Origin: JBCBSZ01 sp039185015
GTDB lineage: Bacteria; Actinomycetota; Acidimicrobiia; Acidimicrobiales; Poriferisodalaceae
Assembly (NCBI GenBank): GCA_039185015.1
Contig: JBCDAU010000047.1
Location: forward strand, 1-42,274
DNA length: 42,274 bases
Reading direction: 5' to 3'
Shown here: positions 15,165 through 22,746 of the stretch, one piece after another
Layout of the letters: each line of letters starts with the position of its first letter
Position numbering within the stretch: the first letter of the stretch is position 1
Program-made: the position numbers and the translations under genes
Notes under the pieces: model-generated
Told to the model about the DNA's origin: nothing
Seen by the model: only the letters and a program-made list of their open reading frames with translations
Database searches by the model: none

Positions 15165-16219
15165 GCGCGGCCGACCCAGAGGTGGACGCGCCGATAAGCG
15201 CCGCACGCCGGCTCCTGGCCGTCGGTGGGCGGATCGCGATCGTCGTCGTGGCCCTCGGGGCGACGGCGCTGATCCTGAACAGCACCGTCGACGAGCTGGA
15301 CTGGGGCGCGGTCGCCGACGCGCTGCGCTCGTTGTCCGACGCCGAGCTCCTCGCCCTCGGCAGCGGTTGGCTGGTCTGGCTCGCCTGTCAGGGGCTGCAG
15401 ACCGCGGCGCTCGTGCCCGACCTCCCGGTCCGGCGCGGCATCCTCGCCTTCCTCGGGCCGGGGGCGGTCGCCTCGGTGGTCCCGGGGCCCTCCGACCTCC
15501 CGATCCGCTATCGGATGCTCACCGGTTGGGGTCGCTCGGCACGCGAGGCCGGGCTCGCCGTCGCGGCCGGCGGGATCTTCAGCGTCGGGATCAAGCTCGT
15601 CCTCCCCGTCGTCGCGGCGGTCGGGCTGGTCGTGTCGGGTGTGCCCCTCGACGGTGCCTGGCGGACGCTGGTGACGATCGCCGCCATCATCGGGGTGGGT
15701 GTGGCCGTCGTGGCCGTCGCGCTGGGTTCGGAGCGGGTGACGATGGGACTCGGCCGTCTGCTCGATCCGGCCTGGCGCTTCGCGCTGCGGCTCCTGCGCC
15801 GTGACGCGGAGGGCGAGCTGGCCGACCGGCTCGTCGCAGCACGCGCCGAGGCGATCGGGTTGGTGCGGGAGCGGTGGTTGATCGCGACCTGGGGCACCGT
15901 GCTCGCGGCGGCTGCCCGCGTCGGGCTGCTCATCATGTGCCTCCGCTTCACGGGTGTCGGCGAGGACGCGATCGGGTGGACGGGCATCTTCGTCGTCTAC
16001 GCCTTCGTGCAGGGGCTGACCGCGGTGCCGATCGTGCCGGGCAACGCGGGGGTCACGGAGCTGGCCTACATCTCGATGGTCACCTCGGTCACGGGAGCGG
16101 CGACGATCAACGAGGTGACCGCCGCGGTGCTGCTGTTCCGCCTGCTGACCTGGATCCTGGTGATCGTCGGTGGTCTCGTCGCGCTCGCGATCTGGCGTCT
16201 CGGCCGGAGCGCCTCGTGA
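15161..16219 (+). CDS. LPG-synthase-TM (UPF0104) flippase-like membrane protein
   Basis: This 352-aa protein has about eight membrane helices and the same fold as the C-terminal part of the preceding gene. FLGPGAVASVVPGPSDLPIRYRMLT corresponds to NRFTPANAGGMAMRIRYLQ, and VQGLTAVPIVPGNAGVTELAYI corresponds to TVAGAVPTPGGVGAIEAAL. It has no kinase or PAP2 part and no cytoplasmic aminoacyltransferase domain of the MprF type. The GTG start at 15161 overlaps the upstream stop in the tetranucleotide GTGA, and its own stop overlaps the next GTG in the same way, so the three genes should be translationally coupled. Two flippase-like proteins in one operon may form a heteromer or handle different lipids; this is inference. 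Confidence 0.85.
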   Translation: MSAADPEVDAPISAARRLLAVGGRIAIVVVALGATALILNSTVDELDWGAVADALRSLSDAELLALGSGWLVWLACQGLQTAALVPDLPVRRGILAFLGPGAVASVVPGPSDLPIRYRMLTGWGRSAREAGLAVAAGGIFSVGIKLVLPVVAAVGLVVSGVPLDGAWRTLVTIAAIIGVGVAVVAVALGSERVTMGLGRLLDPAWRFALRLLRRDAEGELADRLVAARAEAIGLVRERWLIATWGTVLAAAARVGLLIMCLRFTGVGEDAIGWTGIFVVYAFVQGLTAVPIVPGNAGVTELAYISMVTSVTGAATINEVTAAVLLFRLLTWILVIVGGLVALAIWRLGRSAS

Positions 16220-18207
16220 TCGCCCCGGTCCTCCAGACCGAGGTCGGCGACTGCGAAGCCGCCGACGGGGGGCTCTTCGAGCAGGACGCGAACGCGTGGA
16301 CCTCGTTCGCGTTCGTCGTGGTGGGCCTCCTGCTGCTCGAGGCCCTCCGCCGTCGACGGATGCGGGCGGTCGTGGCCACGCTCGCCGTGGCGATGGTGGC
16401 CGAGGGCGTCGGCAGCGTGCTGTTCCACGGCGTGCCGGGCGACGGCGCGAAGTTGCTCCACGACGTCGCGCTGCTCGCCCTCGTCGTGCATCTGGCCGCT
16501 TGGCACGTCGGTCGCCTCCGGGGACGGGCCGCCGCCGACCGAGCGGCGACGGTGGGGACCGTGGCCGCAGCGATGCTCGGGACGGCGGTCCACCTCGTCA
16601 CCGCCGAGCTCGTGTCGAACGTCGCCTTCGCGCTGGTGGCGGTGATCGTGGGCGCCGAGGTGGTGGCTCGTCGGCGGGGCCTCGGCGCGGTCTGGACGAA
16701 CGGTCTCCTCGTGCTGAGCGCGATCGCCATCGGCACCTGGCTGCTCGGGCGCACCGACTCACCGACCTGCGATCCAGCGGCGCTCACGCAACCGCACGCC
16801 GTGTGGCACCTCCTCAGCGCGTTCGTCGTACTCGCCTGGGCCGATGCCACCGCGGGCACGGACCCGACGGGCAGGGCCGGCTGGCTCCGCGACGGCGTCG
16901 ACCTCGCCCTCGGCCGGCTCGCCGGGGTGCTGACGTTCGCCTTCCATCGTCGACCGGAGCTGCTCGGTGCCGACCGACTCCCGAGCCGGGGCCCCGTCCT
17001 CATCGTCGCCAACCACGGCAACGGCTTCGTCGATCCCGTCATCGTCGCTGCGGTGCTCGGTCGGCTGCCTCGCTTCATCGCCAAGGCGGCGTTGTGGAAG
17101 GTGCCACCGGCCCGCCCGCTCCTCGCCTTCGCCGGAGTGATCCCGGTGTACCGCCGCAGCGACGGCGACGACGTCACCTCCAACCGGTCCAGCTTCGCCG
17201 CCGTCCACGACGCCCTCGCCGGAGGGGGCACCGTGGCGATCTTCCCCGAGGGCACCACCGGCGACCGGGCCGCGCTCGATCGCGTCCGGACCGGCGCGGC
17301 GCGCATGGCGATCGGCGCGGTCGTCGACGCCCCCGAGCTGCTCGTCGTGCCCATCGGGCTCGCGTTCGAGAGCCGGGTCGAGACCCGGTCCGCGGTGGCT
17401 GTCGTCGTCGGGGATCCCGTTCCGGTGAGCAGCTGGTTGCGCGAGACCGTCGGTGACGTCGAGGTCGACGAGGACGATCGCGCGGTCGTGCAGGCGCTGA
17501 CCGAGCGGATCCGCGTCGCGCTCACGTCCGTGTCGCCCGAGTTCGCCTCGGTCGACGAGCGGGAGCTGTTGCGGGCGACCGCCGAGGTCGAGGTGCGCGA
17601 GGCGGCGCCGGCGAATCGCGATCCCTCCTTCGGTCGCGTCGAGCTCCGGGCGCGCCAACTCGCGGCTGCGCCCGAGCCGGCGCGTCGGGCCATCATCGAC
17701 CGGTATCGCTCGTACGCGACCCGGCTCTCGTTGCTCGGGCTGCGCGACGCCGATCTCGAAGATGGGGTCCGCGCCCGACAGGCGGCCCCGGCGTTGGCGG
17801 CGCTCATCGTGGTCGCCGTCGCCGGCTCCCTGGTCATCGCGACGACGGTGGTCCACCTCCCCGCCGCGCTGCTGGTCGTCGCGACGACCGGATGGGTCCG
17901 GTCGACGGCGACGAAGGGCACGGTCAGGCTGCTCGTCGGCGCGGCCGCCGGGTTGAGCACCTGGATCATCGTCGGCGTGGTCGTGGCGGACGGCTGGGCC
18001 GCGGTCGCGGTCGGAGCGGGCGTCGCCGTCGGTGGTGCGATCGCGCTCGTCGTCTGGTCGACGCTGGTCCGCGCCGTCGGTCGGCTCATCGGACGAGCCC
18101 GCGCACGAGGCCGCCAGCAGCTCGCCGATCGCGCCCGGGCCGAGCGGGCGGAGCTGGTCGGCGCCGTCCGTGCGGCGACCGCAGCGCAGGGTGACGGCCC
18201 GGAGTAG
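16216..18207 (+). CDS. Fusion of CREST/alkaline-ceramidase-like hydrolase with Gpt2/Sct1-like acyltransferase
   Basis: The N-terminal ~200 residues of this 663-aa protein are about six to seven membrane helices of the CREST superfamily. They start DCEAADGGLFEQDANAWTSF and carry Ser67-x3-His71 (GSVLFH), Asp83 (LLHD) and His194-x3-His198 (HAVWH). These match in order and nearly in spacing the metal-site residues of alkaline ceramidases (S, H, D, H, H). Residues about 240-430 are a PlsC-type acyltransferase: NHGNGFVDP (His267, Asp273; the Hx5D form seen in yeast Gpt2/Sct1), IPVYRRS, FPEGTTGD (343-350) and VPIGLAFE. A helical region and C-terminal membrane helices follow. One chain may therefore hydrolyse an acyl-amide or ester and re-acylate a lipid (inference). 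GTGA start overlap with the flippase gene. Confidence 0.8.
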   Translation: MIAPVLQTEVGDCEAADGGLFEQDANAWTSFAFVVVGLLLLEALRRRRMRAVVATLAVAMVAEGVGSVLFHGVPGDGAKLLHDVALLALVVHLAAWHVGRLRGRAAADRAATVGTVAAAMLGTAVHLVTAELVSNVAFALVAVIVGAEVVARRRGLGAVWTNGLLVLSAIAIGTWLLGRTDSPTCDPAALTQPHAVWHLLSAFVVLAWADATAGTDPTGRAGWLRDGVDLALGRLAGVLTFAFHRRPELLGADRLPSRGPVLIVANHGNGFVDPVIVAAVLGRLPRFIAKAALWKVPPARPLLAFAGVIPVYRRSDGDDVTSNRSSFAAVHDALAGGGTVAIFPEGTTGDRAALDRVRTGAARMAIGAVVDAPELLVVPIGLAFESRVETRSAVAVVVGDPVPVSSWLRETVGDVEVDEDDRAVVQALTERIRVALTSVSPEFASVDERELLRATAEVEVREAAPANRDPSFGRVELRARQLAAAPEPARRAIIDRYRSYATRLSLLGLRDADLEDGVRARQAAPALAALIVVAVAGSLVIATTVVHLPAALLVVATTGWVRSTATKGTVRLLVGAAAGLSTWIIVGVVVADGWAAVAVGAGVAVGGAIALVVWSTLVRAVGRLIGRARARGRQQLADRARAERAELVGAVRAATAAQGDGPE

Positions 18208-18210
18208 CGT
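18205..18210 (+). promoter_or_regulatory. Possible internal promoter hexamer TAGCGT
   Basis: TAGCGT overlaps the stop of the CREST-acyltransferase gene and lies 52 nt before the ATG at 18263. It could give the downstream membrane genes their own transcript. The evidence is the hexamer alone. Confidence 0.25.
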
Positions 18211-18262
18211 CGGTCGGAGACGACGGCGTGGGCGGCGGTCAGCGACCAGAGGGAGCGGCGAG

Positions 18263-18772
18263 ATGACGGCACCAGGCAGCGGCGAGCCCCCAGGTCCCGA
18301 ACCCGGCATCACCTACCGCTCCGGCGGACAGGTGCAGGTGGATCTGCTGCGGTACTGGAGCACCACGTTCGTGGTCGCTGCGATCGCGTCACTCGCCGGC
18401 ATCACGGTCGTTCGGCTCGCCGGCGACGTCTTCGACACGCCGCTGCTGGTCCCGGACCGGGGCGGCTCCGAGACCCTCGTGGCCCTGTCCGACAGCCGGG
18501 TGATCTGGAGCTGTCTCCTGGTCACGCTCGCCGCGGCCGGCGTCCTGAACCTCATGCTCTACCTGGTGCCGAGACCGGCGTGGTTCTTCCAGGTCCTCTG
18601 CGTCGTCGCCCTGATCGCGTCGCTGCTGTTCCCGTTCTCGCTCGACGTCGACACCTCGGTGCAGGCCTGGCTCGTCGGCGTCCACGTGACGGTCGGGATC
18701 ATCATCATGAGCCTCACCGCATCGATCGCCGGCAGCGTGACGAGGGTGGTGGTCACCGATGTCCGACGCTGA
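18263..18772 (+). CDS. DUF6069-like four-helix membrane protein
   Basis: This 169-aa protein has a proline/glycine-rich N-terminal stretch of about 20 residues, then four membrane helices. The first helix region VDLLRYWSTTFVVAAIASLAG, followed by ITVVRLAGDVFDTPLLVPD, fits DUF6069, in which the segment after helix 1 ends in a PxLxP-type loop. The function is unknown. The ATG at 18263 has a GGGAGCGG purine stretch upstream. Its last 14 bases overlap the start of the HdeD-like gene, so the two are probably co-translated. It lies 55 nt after the lipid operon and may belong to it. Confidence 0.7.
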   Translation: MTAPGSGEPPGPEPGITYRSGGQVQVDLLRYWSTTFVVAAIASLAGITVVRLAGDVFDTPLLVPDRGGSETLVALSDSRVIWSCLLVTLAAAGVLNLMLYLVPRPAWFFQVLCVVALIASLLFPFSLDVDTSVQAWLVGVHVTVGIIIMSLTASIAGSVTRVVVTDVRR

Positions 18773-19352
18773 GCTCGCCACGAGCGCCGAGGTGCCGCAG
18801 GTCGGTGCATCGGCGAGCTCGTCGTGGTGGCTCCCGCTCGTGACCGGGATCGCGTGGATCCTCTTCGCCTTCGTCGTGCTGTCCTTCGACGTCCGAACCG
18901 TCTACGCCGTCGCCGCGTTCTTCGGGGTCGGCCTCGTCGTCGGCGGTCTGACCGATCTCGCGATCGCCTCGTGGGTGACCGAGTGGCGGTGGCTGCACGT
19001 CGTGCTGGGTGTGATCGAGCTCGGAGCCGGCACGATCGCGCTGGTCTGGCCTGACCGGACCTTCCTGGTGCTGGCGGCGCTCGTGGGCTGGTTCCTCATG
19101 CTCGTCGGCCTCATCGACATCGTCATCGCCCTGTCGACCCGGAAGTGGAACGAGCTCTGGTGGCTCGGGCTGCTGGTCGGCGTGCTCGCCGTGGCCGTCG
19201 GTCTCTGGGCGACCGGGTACGCCGGTCGATCGATCGCGCTGCTCGTGTTCTGGGTCGGTGCGACGGCGCTGGTGCGCGGCTGCTCGCAACTCGTGTTGGC
19301 CTTCGGGTTGCGGGCGGCCGATTCCGGACTCGGCCACTACCTGGTCCGATGA
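18759..19352 (+). CDS. HdeD family (DUF308) membrane protein
   Basis: This 197-aa protein has six membrane helices in three pairs. It has the DUF308 features WWLPLVTGIAWILFAFVVLS at the start, AFFGVGLVVGGLTDL, and VVLGVIELGAGTIALVWPD with the conserved W-P-D turn. HdeD of E. coli is linked to acid stress, but actinobacterial members are mostly uncharacterised. A soluble N-terminal tail of about 20 residues precedes helix 1. The start lies within the last 14 bases of the DUF6069-like gene, so translation is probably coupled. No acid-stress chaperone gene is nearby. Confidence 0.82.
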   Translation: MSDAELATSAEVPQVGASASSSWWLPLVTGIAWILFAFVVLSFDVRTVYAVAAFFGVGLVVGGLTDLAIASWVTEWRWLHVVLGVIELGAGTIALVWPDRTFLVLAALVGWFLMLVGLIDIVIALSTRKWNELWWLGLLVGVLAVAVGLWATGYAGRSIALLVFWVGATALVRGCSQLVLAFGLRAADSGLGHYLVR

Positions 19353-19388
19353 CGTGACGAACCCCTGGAAGCACCACCGATGTGGGGT

Positions 19389-19394
19389 TAGGGT
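19389..19394 (+). promoter_or_regulatory. -10-like hexamer TAGGGT of the SHOCT gene
   Basis: TAGGGT lies 37 nt after the HdeD stop and 51 nt before the ATG at 19446. The SHOCT gene therefore probably has its own promoter. Confidence 0.35.
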
Positions 19395-19445
19395 CGCACC
19401 GATCCGGGCACCGTGGTGCCCACCACCGACGAAGGGAATCGCCTG

Positions 19446-19844
19446 ATGCTGCTCGCCAACTCCTTCGGGACCGGGCAGGTCCTGTGGTCGATCCTGTGGT
19501 TCTTCCTGTTCCTGATGTGGATCTGGCTCGTCATCTCGATCTTCAGCGACATCATCCGCGCCAAGGAGATGTCTGGCTGGGCCAAGGCGGGGTGGACGGT
19601 CGCCATCATCATCGTCCCGTTCATCGGTGTGCTGGCCTACCTGATCTTCAACGGGGGCGAGATGGCCGATCGGTCGATCTCGCGGGCCAGCGAGCAGGAG
19701 GAGGCGTTCCGCTCCTACGTGCAGAACGCTGCGGGCGGTGCGAGCGCGGCCGAGCAGCTCGAGAAGCTCTCCGCCCTCCACGACGCGGGCAAGCTCGACG
19801 ACGACGAGTACCGCCAGCTCAAGTCGAAGCTCGTCTCGTCCTGA
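19446..19844 (+). CDS. PLDc_N / SHOCT domain membrane protein
   Basis: This 132-aa protein has two membrane helices (VLWSILWFFLFLMWIWLVISIF and AKAGWTVAIIIVPFIGVLAYLIF) in the pattern of the PLDc_N (phospholipase D N-terminal) module. A charged segment and a C-terminal SHOCT domain follow (AAEQLEKLSALHDAGKLDDDEYRQLKSKLV, about residues 100-130). SHOCT domains are short oligomerisation modules; there is no phospholipase catalytic part. The ATG at 19446 is preceded by GAAGGGA at good spacing; the in-frame ATG at 19413 has none. The stop is 18 nt from the convergent COQ4-like gene. Confidence 0.85.
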   Translation: MLLANSFGTGQVLWSILWFFLFLMWIWLVISIFSDIIRAKEMSGWAKAGWTVAIIIVPFIGVLAYLIFNGGEMADRSISRASEQEEAFRSYVQNAAGGASAAEQLEKLSALHDAGKLDDDEYRQLKSKLVSS

Positions 19845-19862
19845 CGCGGCGAGCGGCGACGC

Positions 19863-20999
19863 TCAGCCGATGACGGGAGCGCCGTGATCCTCGTAGGCGC
19901 GCCCTTGCGTCTCGGCGAGCTCCCGGCCGGCGCGCTGTTGGTAGACGCTCATGGCGTTCGGCTCCCACGGCGTCAGTGAGCCGGCATCGATCGCCGTGTC
20001 GCTCTTGTTGACGATCCCGAAGCGGGAGCGGACGTCCTCGATCGGGAGCTCGGCGAGCGACCAGTAGTCCTGCGCGAGGAAGTCGACGCTGCCGTCGACG
20101 AGGGCGCCGCGGCGGAAGGCGTCGGCGAGGCGCTCGGGCATCCCGGCGGCGTCGAGGTGCCCGGGGTCGGGCTCGAAGATGCCCGCTGCCCCGTCCAGCT
20201 GGCCGGTCTGGAACAGGTTGATGACCATGGCCAACAGCGAGAACGCCGCGGGATCGTCGGAGGCGCGAGCGATGAAGGCGAAGACCTCGAGCTCGGACTC
20301 GACGTTGCTGGCGTAGTCGGCGATCACGTGCACGAAGTCGTGCTGGGCGAGCAGGGGCGGCGCTGACCCGTCCTCGCCGGGGAACCGGAAGCCCCGGGCC
20401 TGGTAGAAGGCGTGGACCATCCGGCCGAGGGTGCCGTCGGCCATCTGGCCGAGCGAACGCCATCGGTCGGCGAGCTCGTCCTTCACCACCGTGTTGCTCC
20501 ACGCCCACGAGTTGTCGTCGCCGCTGCGCAGCGGGGTGAAGCCGGACAGGTCGAGATCCTGCAGGTAGCGGCTGCGGTCGAAGTCGGCGGCGACCAGTTG
20601 CCGTGAGCCCTCGGCCACGTCTCGAGCCACGTACACGCAGTCGTTGGGCACCGAGAGCTCCTCGGCGAACTCGATCACCCGGTTCGCCACGCCGACGTCG
20701 GCCGCCGGCAGGATCATGTGGCCGAGCTCCATCACCTGGACCATCCGGGTGCGGAACGCCTCGTTGCGGTGAGCCAGCCCCTCGGCGAACTCGGTGGCCG
20801 AGATCGACTCGAGGCTGGCGAGGTCGATGTCGTGCCCGGTCATCGCCCGGCACAGCGCACCGAGCACGAGCTCCTGGAGGTCGGTGAGGCCATCGTCGGT
20901 CCGACAGGCCGAGACGAGGCCCCGGTACGCGAAGCGGGCCTCGTCGAGGTCCGGCGGCTCGAGGTACTCGGTTCCGGGACTGGGGAGCGGCGTCGGCAT
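19863..20999 (-). CDS. TerB-like plus COQ4-like protein
   Basis: Two regions are visible in this 378-aa soluble protein. Residues about 20-125 are helical and resemble TerB-like domains (GLTDLQELVLGALCRAMTGHDID, then a run through ATEFAEGLAHRNEAFRTRMVQVMELG). Residues about 185-320 contain QHDFVHVIADYASNVESELE: His220-Asp221-x2-His224-x11-Glu236 fits exactly the COQ4 metal-site motif HDxxHx11E. COQ4 assists ubiquinone biosynthesis at the membrane; Actinobacteria make menaquinone, so the role here is open. A GAGACT hexamer sits exactly 6 nt upstream of the ATG at 20999, and GGAG within those 6 nt could also act as a ribosome site. It is on the same strand as the RpiR gene upstream, 88 bp away. 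Confidence 0.7.
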   Translation of the reverse strand: MPTPLPSPGTEYLEPPDLDEARFAYRGLVSACRTDDGLTDLQELVLGALCRAMTGHDIDLASLESISATEFAEGLAHRNEAFRTRMVQVMELGHMILPAADVGVANRVIEFAEELSVPNDCVYVARDVAEGSRQLVAADFDRSRYLQDLDLSGFTPLRSGDDNSWAWSNTVVKDELADRWRSLGQMADGTLGRMVHAFYQARGFRFPGEDGSAPPLLAQHDFVHVIADYASNVESELEVFAFIARASDDPAAFSLLAMVINLFQTGQLDGAAGIFEPDPGHLDAAGMPERLADAFRRGALVDGSVDFLAQDYWSLAELPIEDVRSRFGIVNKSDTAIDAGSLTPWEPNAMSVYQQRAGRELAETQGRAYEDHGAPVIG

Positions 21000-21005
21000 C
21001 GCTCC

Positions 21006-21011
21006 AGTCTC
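21006..21011 (-). promoter_or_regulatory. Leaderless-type -10 (GAGACT) of the COQ4-like gene
   Basis: On the minus strand GAGACT is followed by exactly 6 nt (GGAGCG) and the ATG at 20999. This is the same arrangement as at 11171, 27565 and 28944. Confidence 0.45.
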
Positions 21012-21087
21012 TCGGCCAGATGCCGGTCTTCCACGCCGTGGCGCCGGCTCCTCCACTGCGAGGCGCCGGCCGACGCCGCCGCGCCGA

Positions 21088-21933
21088 TCAGTCGTCGAAA
21101 CGACGTCGTGTCGCGGTCAGGCGGTCGAGCGCTGTCGCGGTGCGACCGGGATCGAGCTCGGCGAGCCCGGCGGTGATCGCCTCGATCGTGGCGATCGTCG
21201 CCGTGTGGGTGGCGGGACGATCGGCGGGACCGCGCCCGCTGCGTACCACGACGGCGTCTGGCCCGGGGGCGGGCAGCGAGTCGGTCAGCACCACGGCGGG
21301 CAGCCGGTGCTCGACGATGGCATCGATGGCGATGCGGGCCCATCGGCGGGGGCGTCCGGATGCGATCAGGACGACCGTGTCGCTCGCTCCCAACTGGGCG
21401 AGGTCGTCGGGACCCGGGCCGCCGACTCCGACCGCCGAGCGGGTCCGTAGGCCGATCCGCTGCCACTGCGCTGCGGCGTATCGGGCGACGCCACTCGTCG
21501 GGCCGGCGGCGACGACCACGATCTGCTCGGAGCCGTCGAGCACGCGCACGGCATCGTCGATCGCCGCCCGGACCTCGGGGCGCACGAGACGAGCGACAGC
21601 GTCGACCGCGTCGGCCAGGTGGCGGCCGATCGCTCCCGAGCCCGGATCGTGGCTGCCCGTCTGGTACCGGCTGGCCACGTCGCCGGCGGCGAGCTCGGTC
21701 AACAGGGACCGCTTCAGGTCGGTGAGCCCGTCGTAGCCGAGTCGTTGGACGGTCCTCACGACCGTCGCATCCGTCGTGTCGGCGAGCCGGCCCAGCTCCG
21801 CAGCGCTGAGATAGCCGAGCTGCGCGGTGTCGGCCAGCAGCGTCGTGACGACCCGTCGCCCGGCAGGCCCGAGGGCAGCGAGGTGGCGTTCGGCGCGGGC
21901 GTGGAGGCCGTCGAACCCCGTCTCCTGCACCAC
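21088..21933 (-). CDS. MurR/RpiR family transcriptional regulator (HTH-SIS)
   Basis: This 281-aa protein has an N-terminal RpiR-type helix-turn-helix (YLSAAELGRLADTTDATVVRTVQRLGYDGLTDLKRSLL, about residues 40-80). A C-terminal SIS phosphosugar-binding domain follows, with VVVAAGPTSGVARYAAAQWQRIG and VVLIASGRPRRWARIAIDAI. RpiR regulators respond to sugar phosphates, although some actinobacterial ones act on other pathways. The start is a GTG at 21933 (GTG GTG). A TAnnnT hexamer 7 nt upstream lies inside a perfect inverted repeat, so autoregulation is likely. It is divergent from a membrane protein gene, the natural target. No sugar catabolic gene is adjacent, so the effector is unknown. Confidence 0.88.
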   Translation of the reverse strand: MVQETGFDGLHARAERHLAALGPAGRRVVTTLLADTAQLGYLSAAELGRLADTTDATVVRTVQRLGYDGLTDLKRSLLTELAAGDVASRYQTGSHDPGSGAIGRHLADAVDAVARLVRPEVRAAIDDAVRVLDGSEQIVVVAAGPTSGVARYAAAQWQRIGLRTRSAVGVGGPGPDDLAQLGASDTVVLIASGRPRRWARIAIDAIVEHRLPAVVLTDSLPAPGPDAVVVRSGRGPADRPATHTATIATIEAITAGLAELDPGRTATALDRLTATRRRFDD

Positions 21934-21947
21934 GTAGTGAACACTAC
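21934..21947. promoter_or_regulatory. Palindromic operator overlapping the rpiR-type promoter
   Basis: GTAGTG (21934-21939) and CACTAC (21942-21947) form a perfect 6-bp inverted repeat with a 2-nt spacer, directly next to the regulator's GTG start. On the minus strand the hexamer TAGTGT (21946-21941) lies within it, 7 nt before the start codon. A protein bound here would block the regulator's own promoter and sits 27-40 nt upstream of the divergent gene's -10. Confidence 0.55.
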
Positions 21948-21973
21948 TCGTTGCTACGCTGCGCAGGGGAACC

Positions 21974-21979
21974 TACGTT
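21974..21979 (+). promoter_or_regulatory. Leaderless-type -10 (TACGTT) of the membrane protein gene
   Basis: TACGTT is followed by 5 nt to GTG 21985 or 8 nt to GTG 21988. No ribosome site is visible. An alternative hexamer TACGCT lies at 21955-21960. Confidence 0.4.
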
Positions 21980-21984
21980 GCCTC

Positions 21985-22746
21985 GTGGTGTTGGACTTCG
22001 TCGTCGCCATCGTCCCGGTCTTCGTCGCCTCGGTCGTCGAGTGCGTCGAGGCGTGGACCGTCGTCGTCGCCGTGGGTCTCACCCGCGGCTGGCGGGCGCC
22101 ACTGCTCGGCGTCGTCGCTGCGCTCGCCGTCATCGTCGCGCTCGTGGTGGCGTTCGGCGCGACCCTCGTCGACCGCATCGACGAGCAGGTGTTCGAGGTG
22201 GTGATCGGTTCGCTGCTCGTCCTCTTCGGCGTGCGATGGATGCGGAAGGCGATCCTGCGTTCGCTCGGCGTCGTGGCGCTGAGCGACGAGCACGTCCGGT
22301 ATCGGAAGACGCTCGATGCCCTCGGCAACGAGCGCGTCGAGCGAGCCTTCGACTGGGCGGGGTTCAGCATCGCAGCGAAGACCATGCTCCTCGAGGGCCT
22401 CGAGATCACGTTCCTCGTCATCACGCTCGGCTCGTCCGGTGATGCCAGCTATCCGGTGGCGATCACCGGGGCCGTGCTCGCCTTCGTCACCGTCGGCGCT
22501 GCGGGCTGGATCGCCCGTGCCCCGCTGGCGAACGTGCCGGAGAACACCCTCAAGGGCTTCGTCTCGGTGATGCTCACGACGTTCGGCACCTACTGGGTCG
22601 CCGAGGGGTTCGGCGTCGACTGGGCCGGCGGTGCCTGGGCCCTCGTCTATCTCTTCGCCACCTGGCTCGCCGCGATCACGCTCATCGAGCGGTGGGCCCG
22701 GCGCTCACTGCACCCTGAACCCGCCGACGAGGCGGTGAGCCGATGA
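21985..22746 (+). CDS. Uncharacterised multi-pass membrane protein (COG4280-like)
   Basis: This protein of about 253 aa has roughly six to seven helices in two halves. Each half has acidic residues within helices: VPVFVASVVECVEAWTVVVAVG near the N-terminus and SIAAKTMLLEGLEITFLVITLG in the second half. Paired intramembrane glutamates in a duplicated layout suggest a cation transporter of the LysE/UPF0016 type, but I do not recognise a characterised family, so this is inference. The start is one of GTG 21985, GTG 21988 or TTG 21991; the hexamer position favours a GTG. It is divergent from the RpiR regulator and translationally coupled (ATGA) to the next small membrane gene. Confidence 0.72.
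   Translation: MVLDFVVAIVPVFVASVVECVEAWTVVVAVGLTRGWRAPLLGVVAALAVIVALVVAFGATLVDRIDEQVFEVVIGSLLVLFGVRWMRKAILRSLGVVALSDEHVRYRKTLDALGNERVERAFDWAGFSIAAKTMLLEGLEITFLVITLGSSGDASYPVAITGAVLAFVTVGAAGWIARAPLANVPENTLKGFVSVMLTTFGTYWVAEGFGVDWAGGAWALVYLFATWLAAITLIERWARRSLHPEPADEAVSR

Noticed and set aside
12678..15206. Long upstream extension (about 840 codons) of the DUF2510 frame on the minus strand
   Set aside because: Only the last 134 codons encode a recognisable protein with a ribosome site; the rest is antisense to the flippase fusion.
15161..16219. MprF-type lysyl-phosphatidylglycerol synthase
   Set aside because: Only the membrane flippase-like domain is present; there is no aminoacyl-tRNA transferase domain here or in the neighbouring flippase fusion.
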